A stretch of 64,000 nucleotides of DNA, from the NCBI GenBank assembly GCA_021234155.1, contig JAJEKV010000050.1, forward strand, positions 2,243,842 to 2,307,841, in the 5' to 3' direction. Positions 11,485 through 21,329 of this stretch are shown here, piece by piece. Below the pieces are notes generated by a model that saw only the letters and a program-made list of their open reading frames with translations, had not been told where the DNA came from and made no database searches. The position numbers and the translations under genes are program-made. Origin of the DNA: Isoetes taiwanensis. Taxonomy: Eukaryota; Streptophyta; Lycopodiopsida; Isoetales; Isoetaceae. The stretch's first letter is position 1; every line of letters begins with the position of its first letter.

Positions 11485-11513
11485 TTTTGTACCCCAATAT
11501 CTAACTTAGACCC
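11485..11513 (-). repeat. Right terminal inverted repeat
   Basis: 29 bp, exact inverted copy of 5226-5254; followed by AATA. Confidence 0.9.
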
Positions 11514-11517
11514 AATA

Positions 11518-12169
11518 ATAAACCATCACAATTATGGAATGTAGGACAACTCCAAACACATTAATTCACATTAACAACTCCCACAGAACATGTTGTTTCA
11601 TTCACACAGCTGCAGAACAATTTCAAACATCATTTGACATGAAGAACCCTCACAGAAGTTGCTCAATCACCTCCAAGGAGCTGCAGAGCCCTTGCAGAGC
11701 AGAGCATTACAGATCTTCCATGGAAGACATTGCACAACCGCGCAATATTTAATGCCACATTGAAGAACATGTCACAAGAAACAGAATGCGGAAAGGGAAG
11801 CAATAGAAAGAAGCATGGGGACCTGAACCCCGCCGATTGCAATCGGTCCAGTGATGCTTCACATGGCATAATGGAACGCCCCAAAGGGCACTCTATTATA
11901 CGAGAGGGCTAATCCCTTGTATGTGCTCAAGCATGCCAATGACAATGCAACTACCCTATGTTCTCAATTTTTTTCATTTTCTTCTTCTAAAATTCATACA
12001 GCAGAGATAAACATACCATGCTCCATCTGCATCATGCGGTGCAACTACAGAAAACAACAGACCAAAAGAAATTATGTGCAATCCCATAAAATAACAGTTC
12101 CAATCAATTCGTGGTGATGTTCAACGCCTGTGCATGCCTCCTTGCCAACCTGTTATTGTTGTGCAATTG
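11518..12169. other. Intergenic, nothing recognised
   Basis: Between the right end of the transposon and the unrecognised minus-strand locus. Short frames only. Confidence 0.5.
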
Positions 12170-14078
12170 TCAAAAAGGAAAATTTGCAACATGGGATTTA
12201 CAACGGTTTAGGGATAACCTGTCAATGTGCCTTAACTCCCACATCAGCAAAGCCAGTGCCAAGTTCATGTGGCTCCTCAGCGCTTGCCTCTCTCTGGCAA
12301 CTTCATCCCATTTCATGTTCCCTATGGTCTCCTCTAGCTCGTGGAATAGACACACCAGCTGCACCCGAAGCAGACGCACGGAAGCGGCAATGGTCTCTGC
12401 AAGAGTATTAATATTTATAATATTGGTCAGCAGTGCAGATGCCACATGCGCACGGTCTGCCTCTGCAGATGCCACAAGAGGATATGGGAAACCAATGGAG
12501 ATGAGGCTCTCCATAGAGGGGAGCTGAGGGATTGGAAGCTCAGTTGGTCTATCGGGAGGGGTGAATGACTCCATGACCTCCTATTGCCCATTCTCCACAG
12601 GTGGTACAGAAGGCATTGGCACAAGCATAGCATGGGCAACACTTCATTCCTGTGAGTCTTTAAGAAGCAATGAATGTACAACAAGAACTAATTGCAAACA
12701 GAATGAGAAGAAATGCAAACATGCCGTTAGTTCATAGCCATAGTGTAATCAATGGAGTCCACAGGGATGAAATCGGGCTGCTCTGACGTCCCCTCCATCC
12801 CAGGCCTGAAGTCCTCTTCATCAATGTAAACAAAGCCCTCATCCACATCACCAAGACTGCAGGCATCCTTGTAATACCTCTTCCTCGTTTCTTATTTGCT
12901 CAATAGGCTACATACCTGCAGGGATGTTAAAGATAACTGACCGAACATCACTGAGCATGGCCTGTGATGGATTCAACGTTATTCTCCACGCTGCCTTCAC
13001 ACGGCACTCTGAAATGAACGCACAGTTAGCAGGCAAGATCCACTGGCTAGATAGTATGAACTTCCCTGTCCTCAACATTCGCCAAACAACGTACACAAGG
13101 GAAGCAGAAAGCTGCTTCCTCCCATGGTACTTCACAAAATGATGGGCTCTATGCAGCAAATTTTGTTGTCCAACACCATGACACTTTTCAAATCACCCAC
13201 ACCATGAAGAAGGTACAGATATTTCCCCATCTCGATCTATTTCTCACTCACATTATGGAGGTACACCTTGAAGTGCACCTTGCCAAAGTCCTTCAGGCAA
13301 TACCCATGCATCATCGTGTTCTTCAAAGCCTTGCAGATCAACAGAATACCTGCTAGCTTTTGGGATCCCCACCCAAAGAATTTCTTGATGGCGGAATTCA
13401 CCCTAGATGTTTTCAACGTGCTTCTCAGTACCCCCTGACAATGCAAGTGATCTAATTTGAATCCCCTTTTAAGGGCGAGAGGCCCTGCAACAGTCTCCTT
13501 CTTTAGGAAATCCACGGGTGTCTTAAACATCTTGAGCGGGACGTCCCTCCCAACATAGCCTAGAGTGAGGCTAACATCTAGCAACCCATTGCCCTCATCC
13601 TCATCACCTAACTTACCTTAGCCTTACTTTTCCCCTTTGTATTCCCCACACAGAAAACATCATCTGTACAAGAAAAATTGGACTCAGGAGGAAGAGCTTG
13701 CTTCTTAGACCTAGCTGCCCTTTTCAACATGTTACCTGAATTGCAAACGCAGCTGCAGGCTCGACACCACAATTGCACAAGATAATTGCACAAGGAAACA
13801 GATGAATACAGTGGAAAGGTCAAGGCGACTTCACAGATTTACTCCTCAACAACGATGCAGTCGAAACTGCCAGAGTGCTCGAATTTAAACAACCGACTTA
13901 CCTTAGACTCGAACACAACGTGATGAACAACTCCACCGCCATATGACGAACTCCTCCTCCTCTGCCCCATCGCATCCACGCGCCCACGAACCCAGCGCCA
14001 GAACACCATTTCTAAACAGGATAAAAATTCGACCATAGCAGACCGACTATGGACTTCCCTAAACCCATTATCTGACAT
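12170..14078 (-). pseudogene. Unrecognised multi-exon locus, head-to-head with SUFD
   Basis: A chain of minus-strand frames looks like exons of one gene. 14078-13839 has a Met start and a basic RGRVDAMGQRRRSSS. 13823-13608 has KRAARSKKQ and ends at a consensus AAG|GTAAGT donor. 13610-13237 contains LTLGYVGRDVPLKMFKTP and KKFFGWGSQKLAGILLICKA. 13159-12908 follows. About 12880-12735 is acidic (DVDEGFVYIDEEDFRPGMEG). 12600-12170 has PIPQLPSMESLISIGFP and a long helical end with ALRSHMNLALALLMWELRHI. Frames do not all join cleanly, so either introns are unresolved or it is decaying. I recognise no family; a transposon origin is possible. Confidence 0.4.
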
Positions 14079-14290
14079 CAGACTTATACGCTCCAGCGAT
14101 ACGAATACCCCCCTTAACCTTAGAAAACCTTATGTTATGCCCTGCCCTCCAACGATTGCACAAGCTAATGGCTTCTTGGTAATTGTTGAAAATTGTGAGA
14201 ATTTTGAGAATTGTTGAAAACTTAATGGCATACCTATTGGTAATTTTCCCTTGTTTTTTTTAGCGATAAGCTATGGCATAAGAGCTAAGA
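14079..14290. promoter_or_regulatory. Short shared upstream region of SUFD and the minus-strand locus
   Basis: 212 bp between two divergent start codons, A/T-rich, with repeated AATTGTTGAAAA-type words (14183-14222). If the minus-strand locus is transcribed this would be a bidirectional promoter. No clear TATA box was assigned. Confidence 0.3.
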
Positions 14291-16432
14291 ATGGCTGCTC
14301 TGGCTCCTTCCTGCTTCGTTCCTAGTTATGGTGTTTGGCATTCTCCTTCTCTTTCTCAGCATTCTGGTAAGCACCTTCTTTTGAATCTGTTCTCCACATA
14401 TGTTCTCTGTCTTTTGATTACCTGCTGAATTTCGAGAATTTTTACTTTTTGTCACAATTGGGTTCCTGATGGGCAGCTCTACACGTTCTAGGACGACGGC
14501 AATGCAGTAATCGTCAGGCGCACTCTAATGCTGTTGCAGCGAGGATAGCAGAGGTTTCAAAGCCATTTACTCCAAGCCACGGTGCTGATCTTTTCGTTTT
14601 GGAATTGGCGGATAGGCTAGAAGATTGTCCCCCAATTGCCACAACTTCAGCAGATGCAAAAAATGCACTTGGAGTGCTTAGAGAAGTCTCTGCAGAGGTT
14701 GCATTGAATTGCCATTGGCCAACAAGAAGAGATGAAGACTACCGTTTTACAGATTTGAGCCTTTTGAAGAGATCAAATATTGAGCCCTGCTGCACTGCGA
14801 TAGAAGATATCCCAGTTGATCTTTCTACCTTAGAACTTGGGGAGCCAGACACTATAAGGGTGGTTTTTGTTGATGGCATTTTCTCTTCAAAGTTTTCAAG
14901 CCTGAAAGGAATTCCTGATAATGTTTATATAGGAAGCATATCAACTCTTCCCACTGAGAAATTAAATACGTACGTTCTTCCAAGATTAGAAGCTACATCC
15001 ACATGGAGCAGTGATGTGTTTGCAGCCCTGAATGGTGTAGGAGCAAGAGACCTAGGTGTCATTTTCATCCCGGAGAGTGTAGCACTGAAGAAGCCAGTTC
15101 ATGTTATTTATTGGTCTTCACATGGATCGGTTCAGAATGACAAAAAGATAGTTAATTTATCAAGTCCCAGGTTACTGCTAATAGCAGAAAAAAATGCAGA
15201 AGTTGAGTTTGTTGAAGAGCATGTTGGTGCAATAGGAGCAACTTATTTTTCAAATTCAGTTTGTGAAATAGCAATATCAGAAGGGGCTAAAGTTTCTCAT
15301 AGTTACGTACAGGCTGAAAGCAAATTTGCAGACAATATGAAGAAGACTTGTGTTTACCAGGTACTTGACTTTTCTTTTAGTATTTATTGATCATCATATA
15401 CATGAACTCTGGAAGATAAGCAATGTGGCTTATTGAGTCTGCACATCTAAGTCTGTAAAGTGTTCAGCATAATATTCAGGGCCAAAACGATAAAAAGGTC
15501 TGGCAACTTGAAAATAACAAATCCAAAACCTTTTTCCTCTCAATGCTGCTTAATTAAATTAGTCTTATAATTTTTTTCTTATATGATGTGAATGACATAC
15601 CTTGTTTGGGTAAGTTTAGTTTATGATGTTACATGCTCATGATGTATTCAATTTGAGATTTAACACTTATATTTGCCATTAATTGCCAAGGATCTGACAC
15701 TGCTGTGTATCCAGAACGAATCAAGCTTCTATACACTGGTCGATATTGGGCTTGGAGGCAGGCTTGCAAGGCACAATTTGCAGGTTGATCAGCTGGGTCC
15801 TGATACATCTACAGAAATATCAACATTTCATTTGGCTGGTTCTAATCAGCTGCAAGATTTGCATAGCAAAATTATCTTGAGCCACCCAAGAGGGTATTCA
15901 AGACAACTTCATAAATGCATTGTCATGAGTCCATCAGGGCATGCTGTTTTTGATGGTAACGTAAAAGTGAACAGGTACATTTTTCATTTCTCTTGCCATT
16001 TGCCATTGTTCCGCAATTCGCAATGATTGTTGTGTATGTCTGGTGCAATTGAAAATGTTTAACTAGAACCTTACACGTGCAATTTATATTTCCAGATATG
16101 CACAACAAACAGATGCAGGCCAGCTGAGTCGCAGTTTGCTGCTTGCACCTAAAGCAACTGTAAATGTGAAACCAAATTTGCAGATTGTTGCAGATGATGT
16201 CAAATGTTCTCATGGCGCAGCCATTAGTGATCTTGAAGAGGAGCAGCTATTTTACTTTCGTGCTCGAGGAATAGACCTGGAAACAGCCCGTAGTGCTCTA
16301 GTTTATTCTTTTGGCGCAGAAGTAATTTCCCGGATTAGGTTTAAAGATTTACAGAACAGAATAGAAAATATGTTAAAGGCATCTCTTGCTGCTGAAGGAG
16401 TAATTAATGCTAATATCTCACTGGGAAGGTAA
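14291..16432 (+). CDS. SUFD: SUFD (ABCI7), chloroplast SufBCD Fe-S assembly scaffold subunit
   Basis: Four exons fit consensus splice sites and keep frame: 14291-14366, 14477-15360, 15715-15974 and 16096-16432. This gives 1557 nt, 518 residues plus TAA. The start MAALAPSCFVPSYGVWHS is Ser/Ala-rich, and with the following Arg-containing stretch looks like a chloroplast transit peptide. The mature part carries SufD signatures: NCHWPTRRDEDYRFTDLSLL near residue 105, then LGGRLARHNLQVDQLGPDT, HPRGYSRQLHKC, FDGNVKVNRYAQQTDAGQL, DDVKCSHGAAISDLEE and ARGIDLETARSAL. In the family, SufD forms a beta-helix scaffold with SufB and the ATPase SufC, and the conserved Cys/His near the C-terminus belong to the core. 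SufD has no ATPase domain. Arabidopsis SUFD is slightly shorter; the extra length here is N-terminal. No disruption was seen. Confidence 0.96.
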
Positions 16433-18299
16433 TGTAATCCCTTTTTTGTCGCTAATTTTCAGCATCGAAGAATCTATCTTTGTTCGGGGATAGCAAGATG
16501 TTCAGAAGTGATCATATATGCTGTATATAGATAGTATTACAATTGCTATTTGCTTTCAATCTGCAAAGAGAACGTGTTTTCCAATGGCAAATCCATTAGT
16601 AGGATTGTGGATCTGTGTACAGTCACAAGAAAGCCTCACTAGACTTGAATAGAGTATGCTTATACAATCAGGTTTTCATGAGACGATGCCACCTTTTCTT
16701 CTTTCTTCCTGAGACAATACCACACTTTTTGATTAAACATAATACCTTATCCTTCCTATGTATATAATTATTAGGGGCAATTTTGGAATTATGTATATGT
16801 ATACTTTCTGGAATGAAATTGGAGTGAAATTCGAAATATGTATGTTTTTGGAATTATGCATGCTTTTTTCTGGCGGTCCGCATGAAGACATGACTTTCTG
16901 CTGACAAAAGCCTTCTGGATTTGCCCTTCTTTTCTGGTGTTGCGTCCCACAGTTCTCCTGTGCCATTCTGGATAGTGCCCCTCCTCAGTTCTGCACCAAA
17001 ATTTCTGAGCCTAGCCACTGCTGCAAAGCCTGGAAATGTGGAGATTAGGCATCTTGCTTTTTGCTCTCTTGCTTTTTGATCTTTGGATGTCTTAAACATC
17101 TTGGCCTTTTTTCTGTGTCAGTGCTTGTTTTAGGATTTCATGCAAAATTGCTTGAAGCTTGAAGCTGGGCATTTCTGCAGACCAATATTATAAAGTTGGC
17201 GTTTGGTCGATGCTGGTGATATTCTGGACCAGCTTTGTGCCTATTTACCCATCTTTATCTGCAAAGAAGCTTGATGAGGTAGCCAGGGGTATTGCTGCTG
17301 CAGGAATATTTACCAGAGATGGTAGACCTTTGGTCTATCAAGAAAGAGGCCACTGCAGGGACGGTAGGTTTTTTCTGGCGTGTACTTGGAGTATGGAGAT
17401 GCAATAGCTTGCATTTCTGTGAATGATGTGTTAGGGATGAGAACTTGGAATGAAGGTTTGGGTGTCGAGGATAAGGTTCTTTTGTTGTCTGATGGTAATG
17501 GCAAGTTTACAATTGCTTGGGAGTAAGTATGGATTTGAGTGATAAGCCTCAGGGTTTGGTGGTCCGTTCTTGCCGATATTCGTTGCTTGCAGAGGATGGA
17601 CCGGATTTGTATTGATGAGCTTCTGCGTCATAGAGGAGGATTCGTGCCCTATTCATGTTTTCTCTAAGATCTAGCTATTCATTTTTCCTGACCACATTTT
17701 CAGGTCGTTTCCATTATTTCCTAAAGCTTTTGTTGTCCGGAAAAGTTTATAGGATTTTAGAAAGAAATCTAGGGCTCGAAACTCTGCTGTACAGAGCTCC
17801 TTTTCATGAATAATAGGATTTATGAAGCAGCAGCACATGCTATTTCTGAGCTTTTATCATGTTGGAGAAAGGTCAGAGTATTACATTTTCATAACATGGG
17901 TGGAGATTACCCTGAAAGTGCAGATGCTTCTATTCTCGGCCCAATTGTGCATGCAGATTGCAGGGCAGAAGGAATCATATGATCAGCAGCTTCATCATCT
18001 TGGGAAAAGCATTTTGCTTTATTATGGATGTGGTTCATTATGGACACATAACTGTAACATTCTAACAGATTTGAGACAAAATTGATGGGCCTATTTGGAG
18101 AGTCTGCAAAACTATGGGGCAAACTGATGAGCTTGCTCCAAGACTGTGCAATTTGACACTATCTTCCAGGTATTACCTTATATTTCTATGCCGCAGTCTT
18201 TGACATTTGCTTATGACAGTTCACAGGCTCTCAATAATTGTATCTTTGTAGCAAATGCGCAAAAGAATAGGAGATGTAAGAAGCTAGATCTTAAAATGA

Positions 18300-18396
18300 A
18301 ATAGTACTATTCTTGCTTCCTGGATATTTTTTTTGTATTTCTAAAGAAAATAGTACTATTCTGTGCTTCCTGGATATTTTTTTTGTAGTTCTAATT
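18300..18396 (+). repeat. Two-copy tandem repeat, about 48 bp unit
   Basis: Units 18300-18347 and 18348-18396 share AATAGTACTATTCT and GCTTCCTGGATATTTT, with a few differences. Confidence 0.85.
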
Positions 18397-18902
18397 TCTC
18401 TTCTAGGTTGGAACTTCATCAGCAATGTGCACATTGCAGACATGCTTGAATTTCAAATCCAGGGTTTAGAATTGGGGATCTAGAATCGCTTTGTTTTAAA
18501 TACAGAACATGTGACATTGCGAACTGTATTTACTGTCATAATAATAGTACAATATCTTTCTTGCTTTTGCTTGAAAGAAATGCTTTTCTTGCTTTTGCAG
18601 AGCAATATACACCTGGTTTTTGTAGTTGAATTTTGAATTTTAGAGAAAATTTGAATTTGGAGGGCTGGCTCAAGCCATGTAGGGACGAGCCAGCAATCGA
18701 CTTTGATGACGATGATCTGTAGACTCCTCATAACCGAGCTTTCATTCTGAGTTTCTATCTGTACTTTCCTCCTTGAGTTTAAGGAAGCAAAACTTTTAGC
18801 TGCCATGTTGGCTGCAATTACTAGCAAAGTTCCTTTGCTGCAGCTATGGCCAGGCAGTTCTGCCACAGTCAGACCTGGAGGTACCATGTCAAATTCTGAT
18901 AG

Positions 18903-19027
18903 CAGAAGTTTCTCTTGAATGGAGAAAGAGGGCTTGGCCTATTAAGGCCCTTTCAGCTTCACCTCGCAGAGGTTTCTCTTGAATGGAGAACGAGGGCTTG
19001 GCATATAAGGCCATTTCAGCTTCACCT
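18903..19027 (+). repeat. Two-copy tandem repeat, about 64 bp unit
   Basis: Units start at CAGAAGTTTCTCTTGAATGG (18903) and CAGAGGTTTCTCTTGAATGG (18967), and both run through TTTCAGCTTCACCT, with about five differences and a small indel. Confidence 0.85.
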
Positions 19028-19969
19028 TTCAACTGTATTAAAGGCATTTGCAGACTATCTTGATAGTCTTATTGGCACTTCTTATGCAGTTCACTATGAT
19101 ATAAAAACCAGGACTGTGAAGGCGATAAAGAACATGATGCAAGAAAGGTGAAAATCCTTGCTATCATGCCTTTAAGCTCACGTCTTGGAACTTCGCCAAC
19201 GAACTTGGCCAATGCTTCGCCATTCTAATTTGCACAATGCTGCATCATGCTCCAAAGATTTAAGTTGTTTTCCTACTTACTGCATATACTTATTCCTCTC
19301 CATTCGTCCATGCTCATTTCTAATTTTTCATTATACAGCTGGCCTCAACAGCAGAGATGTCACTAGCAAGAAGGATCTGCATATTCTTGCTGTTGGGATT
19401 CTAATGCCGCTCAAAAGTACATTCGCTCTCGACTTTGATGTGGTAGGTGGAGTCATGTATGAACCCAAAACAACTAGCCAGAATCCCTGAGGTACACGAA
19501 AGGTAAGCAAGAAGCAACCAAAGGACTCAAGCTAACTCGCTCTCGCTTGTGAAAGGCCGCCAAAGGCCGGCCACCTCAAAAGAATAGTCACTTTTTGTCG
19601 TAGCACAAGCAAATTCAACTAAATTCAACTGTGTTTTGAAATAAAATATTGTTCTGAACTTTGGTATTTGTGAGAATGAAAGTGGTGTCAATCTATAAAA
19701 AGCCCCGCGTGTCAACCCCGGCCAGAAAACATGGCTTGAGATCAGCCGAGGCTGCTTCCCACAAGTTTGGTCCGAATCCGCGGATCACCAAGAGGGGCAA
19801 GGAGGTAGCATCACCATACCACCCCGACCCTCTTAAAACCATAGTCAAGTACAACAGAAAATCCCGATTCAGTAACGTCACTATATTATGATAATGTTCG
19901 CCCCCCTGAAGAAAGAATATGGCGTGCGGCTAGATCACGATTCTAGAAGCTGAGTTAGTTGCCATGGAC

Positions 19970-20003
19970 GAGCCACATGCGGGGGAACCTGCACGTGTGG
20001 CCC
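19970..20003 (+). ncRNA. Group II intron domain V (mitochondrial, in NUMT)
   Basis: Exactly 34 nt starting GAGCC with the AGC triad at positions 2-4. A GNRA tetraloop (GGAA) sits at positions 15-18 and the two-base AC bulge at 24-25. All other stem positions pair (including G-T) except A2-C33, which C-to-U editing would repair in the organelle. A G/C-rich stem that could be domain VI follows at about 20006-20033. As a nuclear copy it is presumably inert. Confidence 0.85.
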
Positions 20004-20119
20004 TGACTGGGGGGGGAAACCCCATCGGTATCCTTCGATTCATGGAGTTGCGTGAAATCCACCATTAGCTAAGCAATCATCTGGTTACGTTATTCCAGGT
20101 CCTGTTTCAACCGAAGCTA

Positions 20120-20505
20120 CCATTTCGCTTGACTGCTCCAATACACCGAACTGATTCCCTAAGACTCGCATAATTCCCATGACGTGAACCGCAAAGAATA
20201 TAAGAATGAACCACAATGAAAAACGGACTGGCCCCATTAGCATGCATATCACGGAGCCACCAGCCTCCTTTCACATCTCTCATTATGTGTTCTACGCTTG
20301 AGAAAGCTAGATCCACATGAGGTATATGATGCATAGCTAGAAAAACTCCTATAATTATCTAAATGACTGAAAAAGGACCAACTAACAGACCAAGGACCCG
20401 CCGATAACTTAAATTGCTCAGAGTCAGATGATCTATCAAATGATGAGATGATCTATCAAATGATGGTTAAGTGTAGGAAATAGAGGTTATTTGAGAATCG
20501 ATGGT
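20120..20505 (-). pseudogene. cob: Apocytochrome b (cob) 5' fragment, mitochondrial origin
   Basis: The minus-strand translation follows the plant cob N-terminus: PTLNHHLIDH, NLSYRRVLGLLVG, GVFLAMHHIPHVDLAFSSVE, HIMRDVKGGWWLRDMHANGA, then a diverging YASLRESVRCIGAV. Homology stops near 20120. Several internal stops and a 20-bp direct duplication (about 20425-20464) show it is dead. Apocytochrome b is the complex III core subunit; conserved residues of the first two helices are recognisable. Confidence 0.9.
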
Positions 20506-20509
20506 ATTA

Positions 20510-20882
20510 GGGGGATAGATGGGGCGATTCAGGTGAGATCCAATTCTAATGGGGATTTGGCCTTCCATTCACTTGTGGGATCCGGGCAGTCCAGGGGGGC
20601 CAGTCATTCATGGCTCCTCTCTTCCCGAGAATCCAAGGAGGAGTCACTCGAGCTATCTCCCGTGAAAAACTCCTAGTCCAGGTCTGGGTCCGGAGCCTGA
20701 ATCCTAGGTCGGAGCTGCTCATAATAAACTTGTCTTAACAAAGAGGTTATCATTTCGTAAACTCTCCCCTTGGATATCATTTCTGGTTCTTCACCTGTTT
20801 CACGAAACCACCACGTAACAAAGGAGTCAAGGTTCAGAACTAGTTGCTTCAGGACGTGCCATCTTGAATACAAACAAGACAC
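20510..20882 (-). pseudogene. Unrecognised frame upstream of cob in the NUMT
   Basis: 20882-20673 encodes a Met-started frame (VLNLDSFVTWWFRETGEEPE, then LRPRIQAPDPDLD). After one stop it continues in the same phase as an acidic Ser-rich tail (GDSSSDSSLDSREE) nearly up to the cob start. It looks coding but I cannot name it. It may be a lineage-specific mitochondrial ORF or a nuclear gene piece next to the insert. Confidence 0.35.
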
Positions 20883-20890
20883 CCGGGTTA

Positions 20891-21329
20891 GTCCACAAGG
20901 ACTAAGTGGGGAGGAGTATTAGGGATCTTTTAAACATTCATTTACCAGCATAAATAACAAGACACAAGCTTTCCACAGGTTCGCCTTGGAAAAAAATTTG
21001 TAAACAACATCATGTTGTCTAATGTCACTTACTTGGTATTTGGACCTCCTATAATACTCACATTATAAGAAGAAAATGGATGGTTATATTGATCAAACAC
21101 AAGGGTACAAAGTATCTTTGTCATCTGAAACTTTTCTTTTTTACTTTCGGGGGTGCTCATCTTTTTAGCGCCTACTTGTCAAGCACACAAAGTGTTGCAA
21201 GATCCTGCGCTTTGCCAACAGGTTCTTAGTTCAAATTTGGTATTTGCATTAGATGGCATGATTATAGTTGGATGTGAGCAGAACTCCGTATCTTTGAAGC
21301 AGATGTAGGTAATGTGGCCAAAAATTGGT
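20891..21329. other. Intergenic, nothing recognised
   Basis: No gene-like frame. It ends in GGTTAATGTGG-type direct repeats at the start of the palindrome. Confidence 0.5.

Larger units (their letters stand above)
5226..11513. mobile_element. 6.29-kb TIR DNA transposon with transposase and phosphatase cargo
   Basis: The ends are perfect inverted repeats of 29 bp (5226-5254 and 11485-11513), each starting GGGTCTAAGTTAGATATTGG. They are flanked by AATA on both sides (5222-5225 and 11514-11517), consistent with a 4-bp target-site duplication. Just inside each end lies GC-rich DNA sharing CGCTGCTT and CGTGCTT blocks (5270-5292; 11443-11460). Inside are a plus-strand transposase relic (5551-7751) and a minus-strand cargo locus (about 11352-8212), arranged convergently. 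A 4-bp duplication is known for Sola, Ginger and some Academ elements. I do not assign a superfamily with confidence. Confidence 0.85.
16433..19499. other. Intergenic DNA downstream of SUFD
   Basis: Contains the SUFD 3' flank and scattered short frames. A frame at 17159-17407 and neighbouring frames to about 18120 look weakly protein-like (AAAHAISELLSCWRKVRVLH in one phase) but match no family I know, with many stops. Two direct tandem duplications are listed separately. Confidence 0.4.
19500..20890. other. Nuclear insert of mitochondrial DNA (NUMT)
   Basis: GC-richer than its surroundings. It contains a cob 5' segment on the minus strand (20505-20120), a group II intron domain V on the plus strand (19970-20003), and an upstream open frame typical in style of plant mitochondrial ORFs. 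The two parts are in opposite orientation, so the insert is rearranged or copies a recombined mitochondrial region. The outer boundaries are approximate. Confidence 0.8.

Noticed and set aside
12111-12527. 138-codon plus-strand frame
   Set aside because: Overlaps the minus-strand exon-like frame, which has better protein character and neighbours in series.
17159-18122. Possible host gene downstream of SUFD
   Set aside because: Weakly protein-like frames in changing phase, no recognised motif, many stops; not enough to call a gene.
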